Shown piece by piece: positions 8,463 through 16,986 of a DNA stretch of 64,000 nucleotides (within the stretch, counting starts at the first letter, position 1; every line of letters begins with the position of its first letter). The position numbers and the translations under genes were made by a program. The notes under the pieces were generated by a model. That model worked only from the letters and a program-made list of their open reading frames with translations. It ran no database searches and was not told the DNA's origin. The DNA is from Oscillospiraceae bacterium (GTDB lineage: Bacteria; Bacillota; Clostridia; Oscillospirales; Acutalibacteraceae), in contig JAQXMC010000003.1 of assembly GCA_029012445.1 (NCBI GenBank), positions 43,859-107,858 on the forward strand, given 5' to 3'.

Positions 8463-9467
8463 ATGAACGACAACTTTGACAGTGCGGCTCTTTCGGTTTC
8501 GCCGAGACTGCGGAAAATACTCGGCGAGCTTTCGGCCGAGATAAAAAATACGACATACGAAATAAGACTGCGGGCGGAAAGGCCGCTGACACTTATAGGA
8601 AAATACGGCACTGTGTTTATCCGTGAAAATGCGACCTGCTCCGGGAAGCCGTCGCCGGAGTGCGTGAAGGTCAGTTCCGAAGAGATCCGCGATACATTTA
8701 ACCGTATTTGCTCATATTCGATACATACTTTTCAAAGGAGCATAAACAACGGTTATATTCCGATGAGCAAGGGAAACAGAGCCGGTATTTGCGGCACTGC
8801 AGTCTGCGAAAACGGAGTAATAACCAATATCAAGGATATCAGCTCACTGAATTTGAGAATATCTCGCCAGATAAAAGGCTGCGCCGATGAGATTTCAAAG
8901 CTTTTCAGCGGTTGCGAAAGAGGAATGATAATAGCCGGACCGCCGAATTCAGGCAAGACAACAATACTCAGAGATCTTGTTAGACAGATATCTTCAGGCA
9001 AAACGGGCAGCTTTTATAAAGTCTGCGTTATAGATGAGCGTAGGGAAATATCGGCTGTTTATGACGGAATCATAACAAACGATGTCGGCATGACGAGCGA
9101 TGTTCTTGACTCATATCCCATGGCTCAGGCGATAGATATTGCAGTCAGAACTCTGTCGCCGGATATTATTGTTTGCGATGAGGTTTCAACTCCCGAAGAA
9201 ATCAAAGCAATAAGTCAGGGCGTCAACTGCGGCGTCAGGTTTGTTTTGTCCGTTCACGCAGGGAGTCACGAGGATATGCTTTCAAGAAAGCAGCTTGAAC
9301 AGCTGCTTGACACAGGAGCGTTTGAAAAGGTCGTTCTTCTCGGCTCGAAAGAAAGTATTGGCAAGGTCAGGCAGGTTTATGATGCGGGTGAGCTTTTAAA
9401 TGAAATATATCTTTATCATGTTAACGGCAGTTTCCTGTTTGGCGGCGGGATTCGGGAAAGCGAATGA
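8463..9467 (+). CDS. spoIIIAA: Stage III sporulation protein AA (ATPase)
   Basis: The 334-aa product is the secretion-type ATPase of the SpoIIIA-SpoIIQ feeding-tube complex, acting in the mother cell during engulfment. Walker A GPPNSGKTT is at about 159-167 and a Walker B-like DIIVCDEVSTPEE at about 234-246. The N-terminal region (IRLRAERPLTLIG) is typical of the family. It opens the eight-gene spoIIIA operon. The ATG has AGGAAAGGACAGG upstream. A SigE promoter is expected from the biology, but I could not identify one with confidence in 8346-8462. Confidence 0.96.
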   Translation: MNDNFDSAALSVSPRLRKILGELSAEIKNTTYEIRLRAERPLTLIGKYGTVFIRENATCSGKPSPECVKVSSEEIRDTFNRICSYSIHTFQRSINNGYIPMSKGNRAGICGTAVCENGVITNIKDISSLNLRISRQIKGCADEISKLFSGCERGMIIAGPPNSGKTTILRDLVRQISSGKTGSFYKVCVIDERREISAVYDGIITNDVGMTSDVLDSYPMAQAIDIAVRTLSPDIIVCDEVSTPEEIKAISQGVNCGVRFVLSVHAGSHEDMLSRKQLEQLLDTGAFEKVVLLGSKESIGKVRQVYDAGELLNEIYLYHVNGSFLFGGGIRESE

Positions 9468-9891
9468 ACTCAGCCGGAAAAAGGACGAGCTGACAGGGAT
9501 TATTGACCTGCTCGAGGAGCTTGGCAGAATGATAAGCTACTGCGAAAGCACTGTTGCGAGCATTATAGAGCAATACTGCGAAGCTCAGAGCCTTCTGTTT
9601 GCCGAAAAGTTTGCTTTCCACATCAAATATGAGGATTTTCCCGACGCTTGGAGGCACGCTTTTCTTGAAAGCGGATCTTCGCTTTCAAAGCCTGAAGCGC
9701 AGATGTTTTTATCCCTCGGCGAAAAGCTCGGAACAAGCGATGTCGTCTCTCAGAACAAGCTGATAGGTTACGCAGTCGATTACTTCAGAAAGGCGCTTGA
9801 AAAAGCGGAAAAAAACGAGAGAGAAAATAAAAGACTTTATATAGTCACGGGAGTTGCCGCAGCTTTAACGGCAGCCATTCTGATGATATGA
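9400..9891 (+). CDS. spoIIIAB: Stage III sporulation protein AB
   Basis: This 163-aa protein has an N-terminal membrane helix and a second hydrophobic segment at its C-terminus (IVTGVAAALTAAILMI). The helical region between (LLEELGRMISYCESTV) resembles SpoIIIAB, a T2SS-F-like component of the feeding tube. The chosen start overlaps spoIIIAA by 68 nt. It is needed to keep the N-terminal helix, and GGGTGAG lies 7-8 nt upstream inside spoIIIAA, so translational coupling is likely. Confidence 0.92.
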   Translation: MKYIFIMLTAVSCLAAGFGKANELSRKKDELTGIIDLLEELGRMISYCESTVASIIEQYCEAQSLLFAEKFAFHIKYEDFPDAWRHAFLESGSSLSKPEAQMFLSLGEKLGTSDVVSQNKLIGYAVDYFRKALEKAEKNERENKRLYIVTGVAAALTAAILMI

Positions 9892-9906
9892 ATTTCGGAG
9901 GAAGCT

Positions 9907-10101
9907 ATGGAAATAGATCTGATCTTTAAAATTGCCGCCGTCGGCATAATCGTCGCTATATTAAATCAGCTGCTGTCCCGCTCAAACAGAGACGAATACG
10001 CGGTAATAACCACACTGGCCGGGTTGGTGATAGTCGTTCTGATGCTTATCCCGAAGCTGACGGAGCTTTTTTCCGAAATAAGAGAAATTTTTGAGATATG
10101 A
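9907..10101 (+). CDS. spoIIIAC: Stage III sporulation protein AC
   Basis: This 64-aa protein has two membrane helices around a short polar loop (SRSNRDEYAVI). Size, topology and position between spoIIIAB and spoIIIAD identify SpoIIIAC, an inner-membrane part of the forespore feeding channel. CGGAGGAAGC precedes the ATG. Its stop codon region overlaps the start of spoIIIAD by 4 nt (ATGA). Confidence 0.95.
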   Translation: MEIDLIFKIAAVGIIVAILNQLLSRSNRDEYAVITTLAGLVIVVLMLIPKLTELFSEIREIFEI

Positions 10102-10490
10102 ATACTTATGTTAAAACGGCGCTTATTTCTCTTGTTGCCTGCGTTCTTATATCGGCGCTGAGAGACATAAAAAAAGAATACGCAATCTATCTAGCATTGT
10201 TTTGCGGAATATGCGTAACGGCAATATCGGCGGCAGATCTCAGACTTATAAAAGACACTCTCGGCGAGCTTTCACAGCTGTCTGATTTCGGCGCTTCGGC
10301 GCTGAAAATCTTTTTTAAAGCTGTCGGCATAACGGTAATTTCGGGCGTGACAAGCGACGCCTGCATTGACAGCGGCAACAGATTTTTGGCTTCATGCGTT
10401 GAGCTTAGCTGCAAAATAGCCGTAATTGCTTCTGCTTTGCCGCTGATAAATTCAGTCGTTAAGATAATTGTCAGCTATATCGGTATTTGA
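10098..10490 (+). CDS. spoIIIAD: Stage III sporulation protein AD
   Basis: This 130-aa membrane protein has about four hydrophobic helices and the family's C-terminal pattern (SCVELSCKIAVIASALPLI). It overlaps spoIIIAC by 4 nt. SpoIIIAD belongs to the multimembrane export apparatus of the SpoIIIA complex. Confidence 0.94.
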   Translation: MNTYVKTALISLVACVLISALRDIKKEYAIYLALFCGICVTAISAADLRLIKDTLGELSQLSDFGASALKIFFKAVGITVISGVTSDACIDSGNRFLASCVELSCKIAVIASALPLINSVVKIIVSYIGI

Positions 10491-10491
10491 T

Positions 10492-11622
10492 ATGAAGATA
10501 TTTAAAGGAATATTGACTTTTGCCGCTGTTATTGTAATTTCATTTTTTCTGTTTTTTCCGGCGGCAGGCGAAGATCTTGACGGAAAAGCGCTTTCTGAGG
10601 ATTACGGAAGCGAGATATATTCTTCGCTTGACAAAGAAACGAAAGAAATATTGAGCTCATTCGGGATAAACGGACTTGATTTTGATTCTGTGTTCAATTT
10701 ATCGTTCAAGGAATCTTTAAAAGCGATAGGCAATATGTTCAGAAGTTCAGTGACAGATGCGGCGCCTTATTTTTTTAAGATGCTTGCTATGCTTATAACA
10801 ATGGTGATTATATCGGATCTGAAACCGTCAAAAAGCGGTGAAAGAGATATCATCGGCGATATTTTCACAATGATAACAGTGATAATGACCGCGTCGTTTG
10901 TCAGTGAAGCGTTAACTCAGATGGCCGGAGCGTTTAAGATTACCGGCGATTTTCTTCTGACTCTTGCGCCTATAATTACGGCTTTGCTGTCTGTTTCCGG
11001 CAATGTGACGGCGTCCGTTCTTTATAATTCGGTCAATGTTGCTTTGGCTCAGATCATTTCTGCCGTATCCTCTGAAATTCTTATTCCTTTGACCGGAGTA
11101 TATTTTTCTTTTGTGATTTCATTAAATATGAATGACTCGTTTAAAAGCGACAGGCTGATCCGCAGCGTCAACAGGGCTTTGACCGGCGTTTTCACGGCTA
11201 TTTCAACAGCTTTCACATTCATACTTTCAGTGAAAAATGTTTTGGCAAAGGATCTTGACGGCGTGCTTTATAAATCCGGCAAATATGTTATTTCGAGCCT
11301 TATCCCGGTCGTCGGTTCAAATATAAGCGCAATTTTGAATTCAATAATCGGCTCTGTGGATCTCATCAAAAGCACTGTCGCCGTTTTCGGAGTGATATGC
11401 GTTGCCACAATAAATATCCCTGTCGTCATTAAGCTCACCGTCTGCTATGTCGGACTGAGTATTATCGGATTTATAAGCGATTTTTTCTCAGCGGGCAGTG
11501 CTTCATCGGTTGCCAGAGGTTTTGCGGGCGGAATAAAGTTGCTGACAGCGCTTGTTTTGTTTGAAGTGGTGCTTGTGCTGATATCGACCGGCTTAGCCGT
11601 GACGATAAAGGGGGCGACTTGA
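10492..11622 (+). CDS. spoIIIAE: Stage III sporulation protein AE
   Basis: The product is 376 aa from the ATG at 10492, one base after the spoIIIAD stop. A TTG 24 nt upstream is in frame but would disturb the N-terminal hydrophobic leader (MKIFKGILTFAAVIVISFF). The leader is followed by an acidic soluble segment and then about eight membrane helices, as in SpoIIIAE, the largest membrane subunit of the complex. There is no strong ribosome binding site, so translation probably depends on coupling to spoIIIAD. The last codons overlap spoIIIAF by 4 nt. Confidence 0.94.
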   Translation: MKIFKGILTFAAVIVISFFLFFPAAGEDLDGKALSEDYGSEIYSSLDKETKEILSSFGINGLDFDSVFNLSFKESLKAIGNMFRSSVTDAAPYFFKMLAMLITMVIISDLKPSKSGERDIIGDIFTMITVIMTASFVSEALTQMAGAFKITGDFLLTLAPIITALLSVSGNVTASVLYNSVNVALAQIISAVSSEILIPLTGVYFSFVISLNMNDSFKSDRLIRSVNRALTGVFTAISTAFTFILSVKNVLAKDLDGVLYKSGKYVISSLIPVVGSNISAILNSIIGSVDLIKSTVAVFGVICVATINIPVVIKLTVCYVGLSIIGFISDFFSAGSASSVARGFAGGIKLLTALVLFEVVLVLISTGLAVTIKGAT

Positions 11623-12074
11623 TGACCGATATAAAGCATTGGGCGTTTTCTCTGTGCATTGTGCTGATAGTGACCGGAATTTTTATGCGTCTGCTGCCGG
11701 AACGCAGTAATAAAAAGACCGTCCGTTTCGTTGTCACGCTGATAATTCTCGTCTGCATTTTCAAGCTTGATGTTTCAAGGCTCGGCGACAGACTTTCGGC
11801 GGACATTCCGGATGATAACGCCGAGGCAGTCAGCGAATATGAGAACGATCTGAAAAACAGAATAAGCGACAGCGTCGGCTCTGCGCTCGAAGAAAAAATT
11901 TCCGGCATTGTCAGGCAATATGATCAAAACTCAAGCGTTAAGCTCGATTTCACCTCTGACAAAATTATAGTCAACATATCGGGTACGCGCTTTGATTCCT
12001 ACACGAGGATAAGGCTTGAAGCGCAGATAAAAGCCGCATATGACGGAAAGCTTGAGTTTATCTATAAGGAGTAA
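11619..12074 (+). CDS. spoIIIAF: Stage III sporulation protein AF
   Basis: This 151-aa protein has two N-terminal membrane helices and a soluble C-terminal alpha/beta domain of about 90 residues, the SpoIIIAF arrangement; the domain is of ring-building type in known homologs. It starts within the spoIIIAE stop (ATGA) and is followed 5 nt later by spoIIIAG. Confidence 0.92.
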   Translation: MMTDIKHWAFSLCIVLIVTGIFMRLLPERSNKKTVRFVVTLIILVCIFKLDVSRLGDRLSADIPDDNAEAVSEYENDLKNRISDSVGSALEEKISGIVRQYDQNSSVKLDFTSDKIIVNISGTRFDSYTRIRLEAQIKAAYDGKLEFIYKE

Positions 12075-12079
12075 ACGGC

Positions 12080-12589
12080 ATGATCGACAATATAAGAGAA
12101 AAGCTTAGAAAGCTGTTTGAAAAAATACCGGAAAGCAAGAGGCCGATAGTTCTTGTCGTTGTCGGACTGATAGCAATGTCGGCGATACTTTTTTCAAGCT
12201 TTGACTCAAAAAGCTCAAAAGATGAGAAAAAGACATCTGCCGAAGCGGCGGCACCGTCCTACACCGAAGAAACGGAGCGTAAGCTTGAAAACATTATATC
12301 GCTTATTGACGGCGCAGGAAGGTGCAAGGTCATGGTTACGCTTGACACAAGCGAAGAGAATATTTACGCATCAGACATAAATGACGGAAAAAGTGAATAT
12401 GTTGTTATAAAAACAAGCTCTGACGAGGGTGGGCTTTTATTGAAGATCGTTCAGCCGAAAATCAGAGGCGTGGCAGTAGTTTGTGACGGAGGTGACTCGT
12501 ATATTACGGTAAATAACATAACCGAAGCGGTTTGTTCGGCTCTCGGTATAAGCAGCACTAAAGTGAGCATAACAAAAATGAAAAATTAG
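12080..12589 (+). CDS. spoIIIAG: Stage III sporulation protein AG
   Basis: This 169-aa protein has a single membrane helix (RPIVLVVVGLIAMSAILF, about residues 22-39), a short linker and a soluble ring-building domain containing the family's RGVAVVCDGGD segment near residue 134. In Bacillus SpoIIIAG forms a large ring between forespore and mother cell. AAGGAGTAAACGGC precedes the ATG. Confidence 0.94.
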   Translation: MIDNIREKLRKLFEKIPESKRPIVLVVVGLIAMSAILFSSFDSKSSKDEKKTSAEAAAPSYTEETERKLENIISLIDGAGRCKVMVTLDTSEENIYASDINDGKSEYVVIKTSSDEGGLLLKIVQPKIRGVAVVCDGGDSYITVNNITEAVCSALGISSTKVSITKMKN

Positions 12590-12598
12590 GAGGAAACT

Positions 12599-13201
12599 AT
12601 GAGTAAGCTAACTAAAAAAAGACAAATACTGACAGCTACACTTGCAATAGCTTTAGCTTCCGCAATTCTTATCAACTGGTATTACAACAAAAACGATGTT
12701 AAAAAAAGCTCGGGAAGCAACACGCAAAGCACCGCATCGTCAAATCTGGGCGACAGCATCTATGTCAACGGTACAACAAAGGAAAACAGCGACAACAATG
12801 CTTCGGGTGAAAACAGCGGTGACGGAAGCACAACTTCAGATGAAGCAAAGAGCGTTTCAAAAACAAAAGAATATTTCGCAAAGGCGCAGCTTAAAAGAAC
12901 GCAGATGCATGACGAAGCGCTTGACAAGATAGAGGCCTTGCTCAAGGACGGCGGAAAAACAGACGAGGCCGAAAAGCTTATGCAGGAATACACAAACGCA
13001 GTCAAGCTTGAAACAGATATTGAAAATCTGATAACGGCAAAAACGGGAGCCGACTGTCTGGCGATACTTAACGGAGATCAGGCGGAGATAGTTGTTGACG
13101 CTGATGCGATCGATGAGCTTTATCTTCTTCAAATAACCGATATTGTTTCAACGCAAAGCAAAATACCGACGGAAAATATAACAATTATTCAGGCAAAATA
13201 G
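12599..13201 (+). CDS. spoIIIAH: Stage III sporulation protein AH
   Basis: This 200-aa protein has an N-terminal membrane helix, a Ser/Asn/Gly-rich linker of about 50 residues, then a YscJ/FliF-like domain (about 95-200) with ENLITAKTGADCLAIL and an ending motif IPTENITIIQAK typical of SpoIIIAH. It would pair with forespore SpoIIQ across the septum; spoIIQ is not in this window. TTAGGAGGAAACT precedes the ATG. It closes the operon; no terminator is visible before the nusB promoter. Confidence 0.95.
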   Translation: MSKLTKKRQILTATLAIALASAILINWYYNKNDVKKSSGSNTQSTASSNLGDSIYVNGTTKENSDNNASGENSGDGSTTSDEAKSVSKTKEYFAKAQLKRTQMHDEALDKIEALLKDGGKTDEAEKLMQEYTNAVKLETDIENLITAKTGADCLAILNGDQAEIVVDADAIDELYLLQITDIVSTQSKIPTENITIIQAK

Positions 13202-13230
13202 TTGTATAATTTTCAATTTAATGTTATAAT
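13202..13230 (+). promoter_or_regulatory. SigA-type extended -10 promoter of the nusB-recN operon
   Basis: TTGTAT (13202-13207), 17 bp, and TATAAT (13225-13230) with an upstream TG. It begins right at the spoIIIAH stop codon. Confidence 0.7.
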
Positions 13231-13239
13231 TAATCGTGT

Positions 13240-13361
13240 CCGCCTGACGGGACTTCCTGTCGGGTGCGACTCTTTGAAACGGAAATTTATCAACACGCCG
13301 CGTATTTTGATAATTGCGGCGCAGGTCGTTTATTTGTGTCACACAAAGGAAAGGTTAAACT
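13240..13361 (+). promoter_or_regulatory. Structured 5' leader of the nusB operon
   Basis: The leader of about 125 nt contains two hairpins. The first is a 9-bp stem with wobble pairs (CCTGACGGG with CCTGTCGGG, about 13243-13265). The second has GCCGC and GCGGC arms around an AT loop (about 13298-13325). Between them GACTCTTTGAAAC weakly resembles a boxA antitermination site. No known riboswitch consensus is recognisable. Confidence 0.35.
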
Positions 13362-13757
13362 ATGACGAGACGAGAAGCAAGAGAGCAGGCATTTATACTC
13401 ATATTTGAAAAATCCTTTCAGCCGGATAGTGAAATATCCGAACTGGTCGAATTTGCCGATGAAAACAATGTTTTTAAAGCGGATAAATATGCAGTGAAGC
13501 TTGCCGGCGACACATATTCAAAACTTGAAGAGATCGACAGCATCATTGAGAATAATCTCAAGGGCTGGAGCGCGTCGAGAATATCGAAAATAACCAGGGC
13601 GATACTCAGAATGGCGGTTTGCGAAATTCTGTTTTATGACGATGTGCCGGCAGGAGCAGCCATTAACGAAGCGGTCGAGCTTGCCAAAAAGTTTGCTTCA
13701 GACGACGAGCCCGCTTATATCAACGGCGTTCTCGGCTCGATAGCAAGGTCGGTTTAA
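13362..13757 (+). CDS. nusB: Transcription antitermination factor NusB
   Basis: The 131-aa all-helical protein begins MTRREAREQAFILIFE, the arginine-rich N-terminus that binds boxA RNA. It contains the diagnostic FYDDVPAGAAINEAVELAKKF and the C-terminal YINGVLGSIAR. With NusE it supports antitermination in rRNA operons. AAGGAAAGG lies 7 nt before the ATG. It heads an operon running to recN, the usual clostridial order. Confidence 0.96.
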   Translation: MTRREAREQAFILIFEKSFQPDSEISELVEFADENNVFKADKYAVKLAGDTYSKLEEIDSIIENNLKGWSASRISKITRAILRMAVCEILFYDDVPAGAAINEAVELAKKFASDDEPAYINGVLGSIARSV

Positions 13758-13758
13758 C

Positions 13759-14691
13759 ATGGTCTTTCTTGGAATAGACACAAGCAATTACACGACCTCG
13801 GCCGCCTTGTATCAGCCGGAAAAGAATCTCGTTATTCAGGAAAAGAAGCTTCTTCCCGTCAAAAAAGGGGAGAGGGGACTCAGGCAAAGCGACGCTGTCT
13901 TTCATCACACTCAGCAGCTTCCGCAGGTGTTCTGCGCTTTGATGTCGCAGTGCGACGAAAAGCTCGGCGCAGTCGGAGTTTCGACAAGACCGAGAAATAT
14001 CGAAGGCTCCTATATGCCTTGCTTCACTGTCGGAAAATGCGTTGCCGAGTGCATAGGCGGCGCTGAAAAAATCAGAGTGCACCCGTTTTCTCATCAGCAG
14101 GGACATATTATAGCGGCGCTGTATTCAGCAGATAAGCTTGAGCTTATCGAAAAGCCGTTTATAGCTTTCCATGTTTCAGGCGGAACGACCGAAACGCTTT
14201 TGGTCACACCCGATGACGAGAATATAATATCCTGCGAAATAACGGCTTCTTCAAGCGATCTGAAGGCGGGACAAGCCGTTGACCGCGTCGGTCTGATGAT
14301 GGGACTTGATTTTCCATGCGGTCCGGAAATTGACGCTCTGGCGCGAAGAAGCGATAAAGAATATAAGATAAATGCCCCCGTAAAGAACGGAAACTGCAGC
14401 CTTTCGGGAATAGAAAATAAGTGCAGACAGATGCTCGAAAGCGGCGAATCAAATGAAGACACCGCGAAATACTGCATTGACTACATAAGCGCCGCACTTG
14501 AGAAAATGGCGGAATACGCACTTGAAAAACACGGCGCTCTGCCGCTGGTTTTTTCGGGCGGTGTTATGTCGAACAGTATCATCAGAGAGCGTTTCGGAAG
14601 GAAGTTCGGCGCATATTTTGCGGAAAGTCGGTTTTCCTCCGACAACGCCGCCGGAACAGCAATACTTGCTTATCTGAAGGAGAAAAAATGA
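13759..14691 (+). CDS. TsaD/Kae1-like paralog (peptidase M22 family protein)
   Basis: This 310-aa protein of the ASKHA fold begins LGIDTSNYTTSAALY. The metal-binding HQQGH corresponds to the family HMEAH motif, and nucleotide-binding glycine loops HVSGGTTE and FSGGVMSN are present. True TsaD makes the t6A37 tRNA modification with TsaB/TsaE. This copy, placed between nusB and xseA, is the divergent paralog often annotated as O-sialoglycoprotein endopeptidase in Clostridia; its function is unknown. It lacks the usual RPGLxxSLxxG segment of TsaD and has STRPRNIEGSYMP instead. It overlaps xseA by 4 nt. Confidence 0.8.
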   Translation: MVFLGIDTSNYTTSAALYQPEKNLVIQEKKLLPVKKGERGLRQSDAVFHHTQQLPQVFCALMSQCDEKLGAVGVSTRPRNIEGSYMPCFTVGKCVAECIGGAEKIRVHPFSHQQGHIIAALYSADKLELIEKPFIAFHVSGGTTETLLVTPDDENIISCEITASSSDLKAGQAVDRVGLMMGLDFPCGPEIDALARRSDKEYKINAPVKNGNCSLSGIENKCRQMLESGESNEDTAKYCIDYISAALEKMAEYALEKHGALPLVFSGGVMSNSIIRERFGRKFGAYFAESRFSSDNAAGTAILAYLKEKK

Positions 14692-15890
14692 ATGCCGTTT
14701 TAAGTGTCAGCCAGATAAATACTTATCTGAAATCCATTTTTGATTATGACGAAAATCTGAAAAATGTCTATGTTGTCGGCGAGATATCGAATTTCACAAA
14801 TCATTACAGAAGCGGCCACTTTTATTTCACGCTCAAAGATGATTCCTCAGCCCTCAAGGCTGTCATGTTCAGCCGATATGCCCAAAATATCAGATTTGAG
14901 CCGTACGACGGACTGAAAGTGCTTGTGAGAGGCTCCGTCTCGGTTTATGAAAGAGACGGCGTTTATCAGCTGTATGTTACGGATATGCAGCCTGACGGGC
15001 TCGGCGAGCTGAATTTAGCCTTTGAACAGCTTAAAGAAAAGCTCGGCAAAGAAGGCCTGTTTTCTCCCGGGCACAAACGACCGATTCCGAAGCTTCCGGA
15101 GCGTATTGCCGTTATCACATCTCCGACGGGCGCGGCGGTTCAGGATATCATCAATGTCATATCAAGAAGATATCCCTGCTGTGAACTGATAATAGTCCCT
15201 GTACATGTTCAGGGAGAGCAAAGCGCCGGCGAGATAGTGAACGCTTTAATAAAAGTCAATTTACTGAAATGCGCCGATACGATAATTTTGGGGCGCGGCG
15301 GCGGTTCGATTGAAGATCTCTGGTCGTTCAACGAAGAAGCGGTGGCCAGAGCGATTTTTGAAAGCGATATACCTGTTATATCGGCAGTCGGTCATGAAAC
15401 CGACTACACAATATCGGATTTTGTCGCCGATCTCAGAGCTCCGACTCCGTCGGCGGCGGCTGAGCTTGCAACTCCCGATGTCAGGTCTCTTTTGGGTGAA
15501 ACGGCTTTCTTTGAGCAGAAGCTCGGGGCGGCCATTCTCGATAAAATAAGCGAATATTATCACAGGCTTCAAGAACTTTTAAAGCTTCTGTCGGAGTATT
15601 CGCCGGAAAATGAGCTTAAAATAAAAAAAGAGAAGCTTATCGGTTATAAAAATGAGCTTGAGTCGTCGCTCAAGCGTACATTTGAAAAAAACAACACAAT
15701 GTTAAGCTCACTGGCAATGCGTCTTGACGCATTGAGTCCGCTCAAAACCATCGCCAGAGGATACGGCGTTGTATTCGGCAAAAACGGAAAGCATATCGAC
15801 AATGTGAATTTGCTTAATATTAACGATAAGATTAAACTTCAGATGAAAGACGGTGCCGCAATTTGCACCGTGAATGAGGTGACAAAGTGA
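14688..15890 (+). CDS. xseA: Exodeoxyribonuclease VII large subunit
   Basis: The 400-aa product has an N-terminal OB domain (residues about 1-100, VGEISNFTNHYRSGHFYFTLKD). The nuclease domain carries ITSPTGAAVQDI, then LGRGGGSIEDLWSFN and VGHETDYTISDFVADLRAPTPSAAAE. A coiled coil follows and the protein ends with the short beta segment typical of XseA (ARGYGVVF). With XseB it degrades single-stranded DNA. It overlaps both the upstream gene and xseB by 4 nt, so expression is coupled. Confidence 0.97.
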   Translation: MNAVLSVSQINTYLKSIFDYDENLKNVYVVGEISNFTNHYRSGHFYFTLKDDSSALKAVMFSRYAQNIRFEPYDGLKVLVRGSVSVYERDGVYQLYVTDMQPDGLGELNLAFEQLKEKLGKEGLFSPGHKRPIPKLPERIAVITSPTGAAVQDIINVISRRYPCCELIIVPVHVQGEQSAGEIVNALIKVNLLKCADTIILGRGGGSIEDLWSFNEEAVARAIFESDIPVISAVGHETDYTISDFVADLRAPTPSAAAELATPDVRSLLGETAFFEQKLGAAILDKISEYYHRLQELLKLLSEYSPENELKIKKEKLIGYKNELESSLKRTFEKNNTMLSSLAMRLDALSPLKTIARGYGVVFGKNGKHIDNVNLLNINDKIKLQMKDGAAICTVNEVTK

Positions 15891-16099
15891 AAAAAGAAAT
15901 GACTCTTGAACAGGCAATGAAAAGGCTTGAGGAAATAACCGAAAAAATGCAGAGTGAAAGCGTCACGCTGGACAAGTCTCTCAAGCTATTTGAAGAAGGC
16001 TCATCTCTCGTTGCGTTCTGCAATGAAAAGCTGCAGCAGGCTCAGCTTAAAATAACTCAGCTCACATCTGACGGTGAGGAGGAAAAAGTAATTGAATGA
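15887..16099 (+). CDS. xseB: Exodeoxyribonuclease VII small subunit
   Basis: This 70-aa helical protein has the family pattern LEQAMKRLEEITEKMQ followed by SLKLFEEGSSLVAFCNEKL. It caps the XseA coiled coil. The length is within the family's range. A possible ribosome binding site for ispA (GAGGAGG) is embedded in its last codons. Confidence 0.95.
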   Translation: MKKEMTLEQAMKRLEEITEKMQSESVTLDKSLKLFEEGSSLVAFCNEKLQQAQLKITQLTSDGEEEKVIE

Positions 16100-16970
16100 T
16101 TACAAACAAACATTAAATTCTTATTTCGAAAAAGTCAATTCAAGGCTTGACGAGCTTCTGAAATTTTCTCCGTCAGAGTTCGGCGTAGTCTGTGAAGCAA
16201 TGAGATATTCGGTCGAAAACGGCGGAAAACGCATAAGACCTGTTTTAGTTCTTGAAAGCTGCAGAATATGCGGCGGTGATATTGAAAGCGCAGTTGATGT
16301 CGCCTGCGCACTCGAAATGATCCACACATATTCTCTTATTCATGATGATCTTCCGTGCATGGATAACGACGATCTGCGCCGGGGAAAGCCTTCATGCCAT
16401 GTTAAATTCGGAGAAGAATATGCTCTTCTTGCCGGCGACGCTCTGCTGACCTATGCTTTTGAAACGCTTTCAAAGGCAAACATAAGCGATGATAAGAAGG
16501 TCAGGGCTATTGCCTGCCTTTCATCAAACGCCGGTTTCGGTGGAATGGTGGGCGGCCAGGTTATCGATCTTAAGAGCGAGGGGAAAGAGATATCCTATGA
16601 TACTCTCAGACTTATGCACTCTCTGAAAACCGGCGCGCTTATAAGATGTGCCGCTCAGCTCGGCTGCATATGCGCGGGGGCAAGCGATGAGCAGACTAAG
16701 GCTCTCACCGAATATGCGAATTATTTGGGCTATGCCTTTCAGGCTGTTGACGATATTCTGGATGTTGTCGGCAATCAGGATATTCTCGGAAAGCCTATCG
16801 GAAGCGACGCCGAAAGCGGAAAGACGACATATGTCACTCTTTTCGGCGTTGAGAAAGCAAAACAAATTGCCAAGGAACTGACGGATAAGGCTGTCGGTAG
16901 CATATCGTCTTTTGAAAATAACCGTTTTTTAGTTACGCTCGCTAACGAGCTGACGACAAGAAAATACTGA
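16092..16970 (+). CDS. ispA: Farnesyl/geranyl diphosphate synthase-type polyprenyl synthase
   Basis: This 292-aa trans-isoprenyl diphosphate synthase shows GGKRIRP near residue 45, the first aspartate-rich motif IHDDLPCMDNDDLRRG (about 83-98) and the second, AVDDILD (about 218-224). It condenses IPP with allylic diphosphates, feeding quinone and undecaprenyl lipid synthesis together with adjacent dxs. Translation is predicted from TTG at 16092, overlapping xseB by 8 nt, with GAGGAGG 9 nt upstream. The exact chain length (C15 or other) is not certain from sequence alone. Confidence 0.93.
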   Translation: MNDYKQTLNSYFEKVNSRLDELLKFSPSEFGVVCEAMRYSVENGGKRIRPVLVLESCRICGGDIESAVDVACALEMIHTYSLIHDDLPCMDNDDLRRGKPSCHVKFGEEYALLAGDALLTYAFETLSKANISDDKKVRAIACLSSNAGFGGMVGGQVIDLKSEGKEISYDTLRLMHSLKTGALIRCAAQLGCICAGASDEQTKALTEYANYLGYAFQAVDDILDVVGNQDILGKPIGSDAESGKTTYVTLFGVEKAKQIAKELTDKAVGSISSFENNRFLVTLANELTTRKY

Positions 16971-16986
16971 TCCGGAAAGAGAAAAA

